This document shows positions 25,421 to 33,793 of a stretch of 35,434 nt of DNA, one piece after another. The notes beneath the pieces were generated by a model, which worked only from the letters and a program-made list of their open reading frames with translations, did no database searches and was not told the origin of the DNA. Position numbers and translations under genes: made by a program. The stretch's first letter is position 1. Every line of letters starts with the position of its first letter. This DNA comes from Sedimentisphaerales bacterium (lineage in GTDB: Bacteria > Planctomycetota > Phycisphaerae > Sedimentisphaerales > Anaerobacaceae), in contig JANQHJ010000028.1 of assembly GCA_028282745.1 (NCBI GenBank), forward strand, positions 1-35,434, given 5' to 3'.

Positions 25421-26407
25421 TTGAAAATAGCTATTTTGACAGGCGGGATCAGTACCGAGCGAGATGTCAGTCTGCAAACCGGCAGATGTATCGAACAGGC
25501 CCTGCTCAAGGCCGGCTATGAAGTGGTCTTCGCTGATATTAATCCGGACAGCCTTGATATCCTCGACGATACGAGTATCGATATTTTTTTTCCAGCTCTG
25601 CATGGAGAGTTCGGCGAGGACGGCAGACTCCAACAGATTCTCGAAGACAAAAATCTTTGCTATGTCGGTTCCGGCCCAAAAGCAAGCGCACTTGCAATGG
25701 ATAAAGTCGCAGCTAAAGAACACTTCACCACAGCTGGAGCCATAACGCCTTGCTCTGTTCGATATTCAGATCAACTAACTGACGAAAAGCTCGAAGAAGA
25801 ATTATCTTCACCTGAGAAATATGTAGTCAAACCAATAACACACGGCAGCAGCGTCGGCGTTGAGATAGTAAGCCTGGCAACTGAGGCAATATCGCTTGCG
25901 GCTGATTGCAATAAGCAGTACGGCAACTGCATGGTCGAGCAATTCGTTGAAGGCCGAGAGATAACCGTTGGAATACTCAACGGCAAGGCTCTGCCGATAA
26001 TCGAAGTAATACCCAAAGAAAACTTCTACGACTATCACGCGAAATATATCGCCGACTCGACAGAGTATCTGTTCGATACGATAACCGACAAAGCTTTGAT
26101 AGAAAAGATCAACCATGACGCGATAGCCTGTTTTGAGTTACTGGGATGTCGCCACTTCGGGCGTATCGATTTTCTGCTGACAGAGGATAACGTCCCGTAC
26201 GTTCTGGAAATTAATACCATACCCGGCATGACGACACATTCGCTGGTTCCTAAAGCGGCAGCTAAGACAGGATTGTCAATGAGCAAGCTATGCAGCTTGC
26301 TTGTTAAAGCCGCGATTGATGATAATAAAGAAAATAGCTTGTATAAAATAACAGAGACCTATGGCCAAACGAAAATCGAAAAAAAGCAAATCTCGCAGGA
26401 AGCCTAG
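25421..26407 (+). CDS. ddl: D-alanine:D-alanine ligase (Ddl)
   Basis: Ddl is an ATP-grasp enzyme that makes the D-Ala-D-Ala end of the peptidoglycan stem. From the TTG at 25421 the product has 328 residues and starts MKIAILTGGISTERDVSL, which matches the family N terminus. GGAGA lies six bases upstream of that TTG. A longer reading frame upstream would overlap murB and add about 35 basic residues with no homologous look. Further marks are PALHGEFGEDG (about 58-68), VVKPITHGSSVGVEI (about 135-149), VEQFVEGREITVGIL, the Y-type FYDYHAKY (about 202-209, as in D-Ala-adding enzymes), and HFGRIDFLL with LEINTIPGMT for metal binding. It overlaps the next gene by 47 bp. Confidence 0.95.
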   Translation: MKIAILTGGISTERDVSLQTGRCIEQALLKAGYEVVFADINPDSLDILDDTSIDIFFPALHGEFGEDGRLQQILEDKNLCYVGSGPKASALAMDKVAAKEHFTTAGAITPCSVRYSDQLTDEKLEEELSSPEKYVVKPITHGSSVGVEIVSLATEAISLAADCNKQYGNCMVEQFVEGREITVGILNGKALPIIEVIPKENFYDYHAKYIADSTEYLFDTITDKALIEKINHDAIACFELLGCRHFGRIDFLLTEDNVPYVLEINTIPGMTTHSLVPKAAAKTGLSMSKLCSLLVKAAIDDNKENSLYKITETYGQTKIEKKQISQEA

Positions 26408-27296
26408 TTTACTTGCCCTGAAAGACCGCAGGAAGAAAAAGACTAAAGGCAACCGGCAGAGCCTCAAGACCCTGCTCATGGTGCTCGGCCTTGTTACGCT
26501 TGTCGGTGCGGTCTCGGTCATGCTGGTAATACTCGAACAATATGTCGGCGATAAAAAGAACCTCGACGAAAAAACAGCTCTGCTGAAACTTGTCGAGCCG
26601 CCTCTCTGGCTAAATGAATCCCTTAAGCGGAAAATTTACTCGGCCGCTATCGCCGGCGACGAGGACCTCAAACTCGATAACGAGGCGGCGGCAAGCGTTC
26701 AGCAGAATCTTGCAACCTTTGTACCATGGTTTGAAAATGTAGAAGTCAGGGCAACGAACGAGTCACTGCTGATAGAGGCTTCGTGGCGGACACCGGTTGC
26801 GCTTATAGAAGCAGGCTCGAATAAAGTTTACGTCGATGCCAACCTTGTCGTACTCGATTATGTCCCGATGGAGAAACTGCCGATCATCAGCATCACAGGC
26901 CTTCGCAGGGCAAGGCCGCCTAAGCCCGCCGTGGTCTGGGAAAAAGATGATCTTGCCGCTGCGATTGAAATTCTCAAGCTGCTGATTGACAGGGATAAGC
27001 TTTACGGCCCTGAAAAGCCTTTACTGCTCGAAATCAAAGATATCGATGTAACGAATTTCAATGGCAGAGAAAACCGTAATAAGCCGCATATAATCCTACA
27101 TGCTACAGATGATACTGAAATTGTATGGGGCGCCGAGGTCGGCAAATCAACTCAATTACTTGAAGTGCCATACAACGAAAAACTGATTCGGCTATACAGT
27201 TATTATCATCAGCACCAGACACTGCTCGGAACCGCGCCTAAAATAGTTTTATGCGAGCCTGCCGATTACGTCCCGCAGCCTATCGACGATTTTTAA
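26361..27296 (+). CDS. ftsQ: FtsQ/DivIB-like bitopic cell-division protein
   Basis: The 311-residue product has a strongly basic cytoplasmic tail (about 1-35), one membrane helix (about 36-58) and a periplasmic domain of about 250 residues. That is the topology of FtsQ. The segment RTPVALIEAGSNKVYVDANLVVLDY (split here as RTPVALIEAG then NKVYVDANLVVLDY, about residues 138-162) corresponds to the FtsQ beta-domain motif in which the protein's final strand carries an Asp-x-x-G/N-like turn. Its place directly after ddl, overlapping it by 47 bp, is the classical dcw position of ftsQ. Sequence similarity alone is modest, so the assignment rests largely on topology and position. ftsA and ftsZ do not follow. 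Instead a convergent gene overlaps the 3' end by 17 bp. Confidence 0.65.
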   Translation: MAKRKSKKSKSRRKPSLLALKDRRKKKTKGNRQSLKTLLMVLGLVTLVGAVSVMLVILEQYVGDKKNLDEKTALLKLVEPPLWLNESLKRKIYSAAIAGDEDLKLDNEAAASVQQNLATFVPWFENVEVRATNESLLIEASWRTPVALIEAGSNKVYVDANLVVLDYVPMEKLPIISITGLRRARPPKPAVVWEKDDLAAAIEILKLLIDRDKLYGPEKPLLLEIKDIDVTNFNGRENRNKPHIILHATDDTEIVWGAEVGKSTQLLEVPYNEKLIRLYSYYHQHQTLLGTAPKIVLCEPADYVPQPIDDF

Positions 27297-27714
27297 TAGT
27301 AACAATTTTTAGGGCCTCGGACAGCTGCATGTATTTATATTCCAGATCAAATTCCTGGCAGAGTTTTTTAAGCTCTTCTAATATCATTTCTGTCAGTTCG
27401 TTTTGAAAGTCACTGTTGCCGTCACAGCAGAAAATTCTACAGCCGGCGAAGCGGTAGTTATAGACTCGGCACTTGCCATTTTCGATATAAGGGCAGATGC
27501 CGTTTCGCATCGGTTTGATATTTTTGACACCAATATTAGCTTTTAGGTATTCCAGCTCGGGCGGTGTAATATATAAGCGATGGTCGTACTCTGTGAAGTT
27601 GCAGCACTTACCGCACGCCTTACAAAGACCAGCCTTGTCATGGGAAGCTTTTAGCTGGATATTGATAAGGTCGTATAAAGCTTTGACTTTTTCAATCAGT
27701 TTGAGCTGAGCCAT
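27280..27714 (-). CDS. YkgJ-type cysteine-cluster protein (second of pair)
   Basis: This 144-residue soluble protein carries the CxxCxxCC cluster of the YkgJ/UPF0153 family (LCKACGKCCNF, Cys about 31, 34, 37 and 38). A second Cys set follows in GICPYIENGKCRVYNYRFAGCRIFCC. The family is thought to bind zinc or an iron-sulfur cluster, and its function is not settled. The ATG lies inside the preceding gene (23-bp overlap), so the two are a translationally coupled pair. The 3' end overlaps the ftsQ-like gene by 17 bp on the other strand. Confidence 0.82.
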   Translation of the reverse strand: MAQLKLIEKVKALYDLINIQLKASHDKAGLCKACGKCCNFTEYDHRLYITPPELEYLKANIGVKNIKPMRNGICPYIENGKCRVYNYRFAGCRIFCCDGNSDFQNELTEMILEELKKLCQEFDLEYKYMQLSEALKIVTIKNRR

Positions 27715-28159
27715 TTTGCCACCAGTTTTTGCTTTTTCGAATTTTTTCTATCTCTTCGAAGCTGTACAGCCTGCCTCGGTTCAGACCGCCGCAGGTCTCG
27801 AGGGCATCGTTCCAGCTTTTAGCGCTTTTAAGATTGCTCGTCCAGAACGGCCAGGTTCGGCACTGGTTTGGTCGGACGTGGTATATTGCGCATTTTTTCT
27901 GGCCGCCGATTTTTTCGAGGAATATGCAGTCTTTTGTTACCGGGTGCTCGATAATACTGGTGCGGGTCATTAAGCGCTTCATGTATTTGCGGCGAAGCTC
28001 GCCGACTGGCATCTTCAGGTAATCAGCGATCAGTTCGGTCTCTTTGCGCACTACCCAGATATAGCCTTCACCCGGCCCGGAGCAGCACTGGCCACACTCA
28101 TTGCATTGAAAATGCAAACCGCCTGCATACCATTTTGTATTTGCCACAGAGTTTTTCAT
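27692..28159 (-). CDS. YkgJ-type cysteine-cluster protein (first of pair)
   Basis: From the ATG at 28159 the product has 155 residues with FQCNECGQCCSGPGEGY (Cys about 19, 22, 25 and 26). A later block, KDCIFLE and KKCAIYHVRPNQCRTWPFW, is the standard second half of the YkgJ zinc/iron-chelating domain. A GTG at 28189 would add ten residues (MNSVFSVAVN), but that DNA is the CACAGAG-type repeat that borders the gene, so I prefer the ATG. No clear Shine-Dalgarno is present. A repeat insertion may have replaced the original upstream region. Confidence 0.8.
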   Translation of the reverse strand: MKNSVANTKWYAGGLHFQCNECGQCCSGPGEGYIWVVRKETELIADYLKMPVGELRRKYMKRLMTRTSIIEHPVTKDCIFLEKIGGQKKCAIYHVRPNQCRTWPFWTSNLKSAKSWNDALETCGGLNRGRLYSFEEIEKIRKSKNWWQNGSAQTD

Positions 28160-28756
28160 ATTCACAGCCACAGAAAACACAGAGTTCACAGAGAAAGTAA
28201 AAAATTCTAAATCTCCCGCAGGGATTCTTCTAACTAATACCTAAATCCTAACCAAATTCAAAGCACTAAAGCTAAAAGTTTTGGACAGGATAACTTTTCC
28301 TGACAGGATAACAGGATTAACAGGATAATACCCCCGCCGTTTCTTACGAAACAAGACGCGGGGGTCTTCGAAAATTGGGTTCGTTTGGGTTCGTTTTTTT
28401 GGAGAATCGCCACATAAAGCACAAAAATCAACATAATTGGGTTCGTTTTGCATAAAAAGGTTGCAGTAAAAAGTCTCTTTTTTCCCGCAAGAATACAGGA
28501 GACAGAATACAGTACACAGAATATGGAATCCTGATGAATCAGGATAATTGATCTTATTCATGGTTTTCTCTTTGTTTTTGATGAAAAATTGGGTTTTGTT
28601 GTGATGTTTGGTATATATATAACATAGAGCATTATTTTTGTCAAGAGAAATTTTTCACACTTTATGAAAAAACTTGTTTCCCTGCGGGATTCCGGTCGGA
28701 ATGATAAAATGGATATCCGCCCCCAAATAACTCTCAGCTTTTGCAGGTATAACAAA
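28144..28756. repeat. Repeat-rich non-coding strip (CACAGAG, ACAGGATAA and TTGGGTTCGTTT units)
   Basis: Four repeat types lie side by side. The CCACAGA/ACACAGAG/TCACAGAG units are at 28144-28196. Four copies of ACAGGAT(T)AA are at 28285-28328, two of them overlapping by one base. A nested palindrome is at 28331-28364. TTGGGTTCGTTT copies are at 28375-28386, 28384-28396 and 28437-28449, with a degenerate one at 28589-28600. Open frames of 106 and 65 codons cross the strip on the minus strand. They are made largely of these repeats and have no ribosome binding site, so I do not call them genes. The strip looks like several generations of dispersed repeats accumulated at one site. Confidence 0.65.
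28331..28364. repeat. Nested palindrome with GTTTC inner hairpin (copy 1)
   Basis: An outer 7-bp stem (CCCCCGC at 28331-28337 with GCGGGGG at 28358-28364) encloses an inner 5-bp hairpin GTTTC-TTAC-GAAAC (28339-28352) followed by AAGAC. The same plan recurs at 29229-29265. Confidence 0.65.
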
Positions 28757-29092
28757 TTAATTCCATGAGATAGCTTGTATCATGACCTCTATGAGTTCAT
28801 TAATCCATACAAAGCAAATACCAAAAAACATGATAGTAGCCAGACATATAAGAAAAACCTTACATCTTTTACCGATGCTTTTGTGCTTTATCCGTTCATA
28901 CCTAGATACAATTATCCAGAGGGATATTAACCATATAAGTGTACCTAAACTTACAAAAGCAAATTCTTTGTTACTGTTCGGTTCCAACTTTCCGAAGATC
29001 AACATCAAACCAACAGGAAAGATCAGCCAGGCAATAAGCATTGGCCAGAAATAAATCCTAAATCCATCTGTCTTTACAATTTTTCGTAACAT
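28757..29092 (-). CDS. Small membrane protein with three predicted helices
   Basis: The 111-residue product is strongly hydrophobic, with about three membrane helices (roughly residues 15-35, 46-64 and 79-105) and basic loops (RYERIKHKSIGKRCK). GGAGG is placed four bases before the ATG, which supports translation. I do not recognise the family. It sits alone between two repeat-rich intervals, so it may be an accessory or newly acquired gene. It has the same orientation as ilvD, which ends 192 bp upstream. Confidence 0.65.
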   Translation of the reverse strand: MLRKIVKTDGFRIYFWPMLIAWLIFPVGLMLIFGKLEPNSNKEFAFVSLGTLIWLISLWIIVSRYERIKHKSIGKRCKVFLICLATIMFFGICFVWINELIEVMIQAISWN

Positions 29093-29177
29093 ATAACCTC
29101 CGCAAGCCTAACTAACCTTCGCCCTTTAGACACCTAAGGTATCATCAACAATAATATAACAAAAAAATAGATTTCTC

Positions 29178-29275
29178 CATTTCGCTTCGCTTCAGTCGAA
29201 ATGACATGTTCGAGAGCAAGATTGCCACGGTCCAATGTTTCACTTCGTGAAACAAGACATGGGCCTTGCAATGAC
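29178..29275. repeat. Composite palindromic repeat with GTTTC inner hairpin (copy 2)
   Basis: CATTTCG (29178-29184) and CGAAATG (29197-29203) form one hairpin. A nested element follows: TGTTTCAC-TTC-GTGAAACA (29236-29254), then AAGAC, framed by GGTCC and GGGCC, which pair with one G-T. Its GTTTC...GAAACAAGAC core is shared with the palindrome at 28331-28364. It lies just beyond the ilvD stop and might also act in termination, although the T-run is about 10 bases from the nearest stem on the minus strand. Confidence 0.6.
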
Positions 29276-29284
29276 ATTTTTATA

Positions 29285-30952
29285 TTACCATTTTAGTACA
29301 GCGCCGGTATCGGCACTGGTTGCCATTGAAGCATACTTGGCAAGGTAGCCTTTTGTAATTCTCGGGGTTGGGGTTTTAAAATCCTTTTTGCGCTGAGCTA
29401 ATTCTTCGTCAGTCAACTTCACATCGAGTTTATTGTTGGGGATGTCGATCTCAATTATATCGCCATCTTTCAATAAACCGATTGGGCCTCCGACGGCAGC
29501 TTCTGGGCTGATATGGCCTATACAGGCGCCACGAGTACCGCCGCTGAACCGGCCGTCCGTTATGAGGGCGACGGATTCGCCTAAGCCGGCTCCCATTATG
29601 TAGCTTGTCGGGCTGAGCATTTCCTGCATGCCGGGGCCGCCCTTTGGGCCCTCGAAGCGGATGACGACGACGTCACCGGCTTTGACCTTACCGGCGAGGA
29701 TACCGTCGCAGGCCTGCTCCTGGCTGTCGAAGATGACGGCCGGGCCGCTATGTGTCAGCATAGGTTCGGCGACGCCGGCGCTTTTGACAACCGCACCGTT
29801 GGGGGCGAGGTTGCCGCGAAGGATGGCAAGGCCGCCGGTTTCAGAGTAAGCATTGTCGAGCGGTCTGATACACTGGGTATCTTTGATAACAGCCTCTGCG
29901 ATATTTTCGCCGAGCGTTTTGCCGGTTACCGTTATGCAGTCGGGGTTAATAAGACCGGGGACTTTGGATATTTCTTTTAGTATCGCGCTTATACCGCCAG
30001 CGTTGTCGATGTCTTCGATGTGATAGTCGCTAGACGGTGAGACTTTACATATATTTGGACACTTATGGCTGACCTCGTTTATCCGTTCGAGGCCGTAGCC
30101 GATGCCGGCTTCGTTGGCCAGGGCGATGGTGTGCAGGACAGTATTAGTCGAGCCACCCATGGCGACGTCCAGCGCGAACGCATTATCCATGGATTCCGGC
30201 TTGATGATGTCCAGGGGTTTTATTTGTTTTTCTACGAGATCGACTATCCGCGAGCCGGCTTTTTTATAAAGTTCCTGACGTTTGGGATCGATGGCAAGGA
30301 TAGTACCGTTGCCCGGCAGTGCCATGCCGATAGCTTCGCAGAGGCAGTTCATCGAATTGGCGGTGAACATACCGGAGCAGCTGCCCTGGGTGGGACAGCC
30401 GGTACATTCGAGCTCTTTTAATTGCTGCTCGCTAATTTTGCCGGCGTTGTATTCGGCGACGCCTTCGAATATGCTGATTAGGTCAACGGTTCGGCCGTCT
30501 TTTGTTTTGCCAGCTGCCATTGGTCCGCCTGATACGAAGATGCTCGGGACGTTTACCCGGGCAGAGCCCATTAGCATGCCGGGGACGATCTTGTCGCAGT
30601 TGGGGATGCAGACCATGCCGTCGAAGGAATGCGCGTTTATCATGGCTTCGACAGCATCGGCGATTATCTCACGAGAAGCGAGAGAGTATTTCATGCCGGC
30701 GTGGCCCATAGCGATACCATCGCAAATGGCTATGGTGTTGAACTCGAAGGGTACACCGCCGGCAGCGCGGACGGCGTCTTTGACGACTTCGGCAACCTTA
30801 TTGAGGTGGACGTGGCCAGGCACGACTTCGCAAAAGCTGTTGGCGATCGCGATGAAGGGCTTGTTGACATCTTCGTTCTTCAGGCCGCACGCGTGGAGCA
30901 GGCCACGATGCGGGGCTCTCTGGAAACCTTTTTTGATCTTGTCACTTCTCAT
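29285..30952 (-). CDS. ilvD: Dihydroxy-acid dehydratase (IlvD)
   Basis: IlvD removes water from dihydroxy-isovalerate and its methylvalerate analogue in valine/isoleucine (and thus leucine) synthesis. It uses an iron-sulfur cluster and Mg2+. The 555-residue length is normal. [14 protein letters not shown] (about residues 38-51), [35 protein letters not shown] and [20 protein letters not shown] are the family signatures and include the cluster cysteines and the Mg2+-binding region. AAGG lies seven bases before the ATG. It stands alone, with no other ilv gene in the window. Long open frames on the opposite strand reflect its G+C-rich codon pattern and are shadows. Confidence 0.97.
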   Translation of the reverse strand: MRSDKIKKGFQRAPHRGLLHACGLKNEDVNKPFIAIANSFCEVVPGHVHLNKVAEVVKDAVRAAGGVPFEFNTIAICDGIAMGHAGMKYSLASREIIADAVEAMINAHSFDGMVCIPNCDKIVPGMLMGSARVNVPSIFVSGGPMAAGKTKDGRTVDLISIFEGVAEYNAGKISEQQLKELECTGCPTQGSCSGMFTANSMNCLCEAIGMALPGNGTILAIDPKRQELYKKAGSRIVDLVEKQIKPLDIIKPESMDNAFALDVAMGGSTNTVLHTIALANEAGIGYGLERINEVSHKCPNICKVSPSSDYHIEDIDNAGGISAILKEISKVPGLINPDCITVTGKTLGENIAEAVIKDTQCIRPLDNAYSETGGLAILRGNLAPNGAVVKSAGVAEPMLTHSGPAVIFDSQEQACDGILAGKVKAGDVVVIRFEGPKGGPGMQEMLSPTSYIMGAGLGESVALITDGRFSGGTRGACIGHISPEAAVGGPIGLLKDGDIIEIDIPNNKLDVKLTDEELAQRKKDFKTPTPRITKGYLAKYASMATSADTGAVLKW

Positions 30953-31039
30953 AAAACAACCTTTTTTAATATCGAAATTATAACCTTAGCGAAGCTGATA
31001 TTCTAACCGCGGGGGCGGGGCAAATAAAGAAAAATAACT

Positions 31040-31067
31040 TTGTGATATGCGGGCTCAGCAGTATAAT
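31040..31067 (+). promoter_or_regulatory. Probable sigma-70 promoter of the 31111 lipoprotein gene
   Basis: TTGTGA (31040-31045), a 16-nt spacer and a perfect TATAAT (31062-31067) lie 43 bp before the ATG. A Shine-Dalgarno AGGAG follows nearer the start. Confidence 0.5.
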
Positions 31068-31110
31068 TACGCTGAAATTGCACAATATTTGAAATTAGGA
31101 GATTGCCCTT

Positions 31111-32103
31111 ATGCTATGCAAAAAGGTTCTAATGCCTGTAGTATTTATAGTTTGCTGTTCGATGCTGATGATGTGCGGCTGTGATGAAAAAAAGGCGAAA
31201 CCGCTGAAAACGAAGGGAGGCGTTTTTCTGACAGTGGATTTTCAGCAGGGGCAGGCTCTGAAATATAAGATTATTTCGGATAGAAAAGTTACTACCGATT
31301 GGAAGCCGGGCGATACCAGGAAAAGCTCTAAGCAGAAAAATGATGGGTATCTCGAAATGGTGGTGGCCTATGAGCCGGTTAGCGTGGATGAGTATGGGCT
31401 CAGTAAGATCAAAGTGACGTTTGAGTCGGTGAAGGTTAAAATCACCGGCGGTAAAAGGCCGAGGACAAAGGGCGCCGCCGAGACTCTCAAGGGTAAGTCT
31501 TTTACCATGACCGTCGGGCCTGACGGCAAGATCCATGACAGGTCGGAATTAAGGCCGCTGATGGTCAAGACATCAAAAGCTGCATATCGCGGAACTACTA
31601 AGGACCCGGATCTTCTCGACGATGTTATCGTTACACAGTGGTATTTGTGGGATGCAGTGTCGAGTATTGAAGACCCGATCAAAGGACTGAAAGTTAAGCA
31701 GTCTTGGCAGAGCCAGCTTGCAATACCTTCGACAATGTTATTGAGACAAGGCAGGGATGTCACTTACAGCCTGGACGAAGTTCGTCAAGGCGAAGACGGG
31801 CAGATCGCCGTCATCGGCAGTAAGTATTCTCTGTCAAAAAATAAATCGAAAGTACCGCTGCCTTACGAGGGCAGTTTCAGGCTGTCGGGGACTTTCGGCT
31901 TTTTTATGTCGATGCTGAAAGGGCTGAAAGTGACCGAGCTGGATGGGACAGGCGAGCAGCTGTATGATATTGATAGCGGTTTGATAATCAAAGATGAGCA
32001 AAACTATACGGCAACGGTTAAAGCAAACGCCAAGCCGTTCCCGGATACCGATCCTGTGATAACAATAGAGCAAAAGCTATCAATGACACGCATTGTTGAA
32101 TAG
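31111..32103 (+). CDS. Hypothetical lipoprotein
   Basis: The 330-residue product begins with a hydrophobic signal ending MMCGC (lipidated Cys probably residue 24), so it is predicted to be membrane-anchored and exported. The mature part has many charged beta-type strands, for example VFLTVDFQQGQALKYKIIS and GYLEMVVAYEPVSVDEYG, and then GKSFTMTVGPDGKIHD. It ends in a basic and threonine-rich segment. I recognise no catalytic motif. The overall pattern resembles planctomycete DUF6263-like outer-surface proteins, but this is a weak impression. It is followed after 24 bp by the HIT gene, so the two may share a transcript. Confidence 0.72.
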   Translation: MLCKKVLMPVVFIVCCSMLMMCGCDEKKAKPLKTKGGVFLTVDFQQGQALKYKIISDRKVTTDWKPGDTRKSSKQKNDGYLEMVVAYEPVSVDEYGLSKIKVTFESVKVKITGGKRPRTKGAAETLKGKSFTMTVGPDGKIHDRSELRPLMVKTSKAAYRGTTKDPDLLDDVIVTQWYLWDAVSSIEDPIKGLKVKQSWQSQLAIPSTMLLRQGRDVTYSLDEVRQGEDGQIAVIGSKYSLSKNKSKVPLPYEGSFRLSGTFGFFMSMLKGLKVTELDGTGEQLYDIDSGLIIKDEQNYTATVKANAKPFPDTDPVITIEQKLSMTRIVE

Positions 32104-32127
32104 CTGTATAACTGAAAGGTGACCATC

Positions 32128-32637
32128 TTGCAGTTGGATAATATATGGGCTCCGTGGCGAATCAAGTATATCCAGGAGCTTTCACAGCCGAGTGAGTGTT
32201 TTATATGTGATTACATTAAGACGCCCGAGGACGACGAAGAAAATCTCGTACTCTGGCGGACGGAGAAGTCGGTAGTTACTTTTAACCGGTTCCCATATAA
32301 CAATGGGCATCTGCTGATCGCGCCGCTACGGCACATCCCTGACCTCAACGAAGCTACCGATAATGAGATGCTCGATATGATAAAGCTGGTGCGTGAAACT
32401 CAAAAAGCTCTCACCGAGGCAATCAATCCGCACGGTTTTAATGTCGGGCTGAACTTTGGTCGATGCGCCGGGGCCGGGCTGCCGGGGCATATGCATATTC
32501 ATGTCGTGCCTCGCTGGGACGGTGATACGAATTTTATGAGCGTGTGCAGCGAGACTAAAGTCATCAGCCAGTCACTGACAGAACTATATGCTCTGCTAAC
32601 AGACATCAGTAGAAAACAAAACCTGCCCGGACTATAA
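32128..32637 (+). CDS. HIT-family nucleotide hydrolase/phosphorylase
   Basis: This small cytosolic enzyme of the histidine triad superfamily cleaves or transfers nucleoside monophosphates from dinucleotides such as Ap4A. The product of about 169 residues starts (TTG) QLDNIWAPWRIKYIQEL, the typical N terminus of the bacterial Ap4A phosphorylase-like branch. It then has ECFICDYIK and the triad GHMHIHVVPRW. A GTG nine bases upstream is the alternative start, but that GTG is part of the Shine-Dalgarno AAAGGTG placed six bases before the TTG. The dgt ATG comes one base after its stop, so the two are cotranscribed nucleotide-hygiene genes. Confidence 0.9.
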   Translation: MQLDNIWAPWRIKYIQELSQPSECFICDYIKTPEDDEENLVLWRTEKSVVTFNRFPYNNGHLLIAPLRHIPDLNEATDNEMLDMIKLVRETQKALTEAINPHGFNVGLNFGRCAGAGLPGHMHIHVVPRWDGDTNFMSVCSETKVISQSLTELYALLTDISRKQNLPGL

Positions 32638-32638
32638 T

Positions 32639-33733
32639 ATGACCGATCATATTCCAGCCTGTTCCGTTACTGAAAAAAACACCAGAGGGCGGAAGTTCGC
32701 CGATAAGGCTCATCCGTACCGCAGTGATTTCGACCGTGACCGTGATCGCATAATCCACAGCGAGGCGTTTCGTCGGCTGGAAGGTAAAACGCAGGTATTT
32801 ACGCCGGGTGTTAATGATAATTTCAGGAATCGACTGACGCACAGTATCGAAGTGGCGCAGATAGGCAGGACGATAGCTCGCAATCTTAACCTCAACGAAA
32901 CTTTGACCGAAGCTATTTGTCTGGCGCATGACCTGGGACATCCACCATTCGGGCACGCGGGTGAAAAAATCCTAAACGAAATAATGGCTGAGCATGGCGG
33001 ATTCGAGCATAATAAACAAACGCTGCATATAGTCGAATTCCTCGAACATCCATATCCTGATTTTATGGGATTGAATTTGTTATATGAAACACGGCTGGGC
33101 TTGGCCAAGCATCGCAGCACTTATGACGAGCCGACCGATACAACTTTTAAAGAAAAGAACTGTTCGCTTGAGGGCCAGGTAGCTGACATTGCGGATCGCA
33201 TTGCTTATAACTGTCATGATCTCGAAGACGGGCTGCGGGCTCGTGTTATCGAATCGAAACAGCTGATGGAAATCGAAATTTTCGTAAAGGCAAGACAGGA
33301 GATCAATGCTGAAAATATAAGCGACCATACTATCCGTCGTGCACGAACGGCAAAAGCGATTATCAATAAATTAGTCTGTGACTGCATTGAAGTAAGTAAA
33401 CAAAATATTGCCGAGCGAAATATTATCAGCCCGGAAGATATTTATAATACAAGTGAAAATCTAATTATCATTTCAAAGGACAATGATAAGCAGCTTGGAC
33501 AGTTAGAGAAATTTTTGCTGAAGAATTTCTATCTGCACGATTCGGTTGTGGCGGATGAGAAGATACGAGGCTGGCTCGGTGTGTTATTCGAGAAGCTCTG
33601 CGAGAAGCCGGAATTGATGCCGAGCTATTTCAGAAATCTGTCAGAGCACCAATCAATGGCTCGCTGTGTATGCGATTATATAGCGGGTATGACAGATAGG
33701 TACTGTATTGAAAAATCCAATAATATTATCTGA
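32639..33733 (+). CDS. dgt: Deoxyguanosinetriphosphate triphosphohydrolase-like protein (Dgt)
   Basis: Dgt hydrolyses dNTPs, typically dGTP, to the nucleoside and triphosphate, and helps control dNTP pools. The 364-residue product is of the short HD-domain type. Visible metal ligands are in RLTHSIEVAQ (about H68), AHDLGHPPFGHAGE (about H97/D98) and DIADRIAYNCHDLEDG (about 185-200). SEAFRRLEGKTQVF near the N terminus is a family signature. No other domain is present, and the substrate may be broader than dGTP. It follows the HIT gene by one base and precedes the vapBC promoter by 4 bp, so a promoter-driven module has been placed directly behind it. Confidence 0.93.
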   Translation: MTDHIPACSVTEKNTRGRKFADKAHPYRSDFDRDRDRIIHSEAFRRLEGKTQVFTPGVNDNFRNRLTHSIEVAQIGRTIARNLNLNETLTEAICLAHDLGHPPFGHAGEKILNEIMAEHGGFEHNKQTLHIVEFLEHPYPDFMGLNLLYETRLGLAKHRSTYDEPTDTTFKEKNCSLEGQVADIADRIAYNCHDLEDGLRARVIESKQLMEIEIFVKARQEINAENISDHTIRRARTAKAIINKLVCDCIEVSKQNIAERNIISPEDIYNTSENLIIISKDNDKQLGQLEKFLLKNFYLHDSVVADEKIRGWLGVLFEKLCEKPELMPSYFRNLSEHQSMARCVCDYIAGMTDRYCIEKSNNII

Positions 33734-33737
33734 ATAC

Positions 33738-33780
33738 TTGACATAATACCGCCGATGGTATATACTGTAATATATACCAT
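33738..33780 (+). promoter_or_regulatory. vapBC promoter and palindromic operator
   Basis: TTGACA (33738-33743), a 17-nt spacer and TATACT (33761-33766) form a near-perfect sigma-70 promoter. A perfect inverted repeat ATGGTATATA (33755-33764) and TATATACCAT (33771-33780) with a 6-nt centre covers the -10. It is the expected binding site for the VapB-VapC complex, which represses its own operon in this family. Confidence 0.75.
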
Positions 33781-33793
33781 TAAGGAAACAGTT

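Noticed and set aside
28241-28755. Two minus-strand frames of 106 and 65 codons
   Set aside because: They consist mainly of dispersed repeats and lack Shine-Dalgarno sequences, so the stretch is better described as a repeat region.
30282-30983. Open frame of 233 codons opposite ilvD
   Set aside because: It is an antisense shadow of a G+C-rich conserved gene, and its translation is low in complexity and not family-like.
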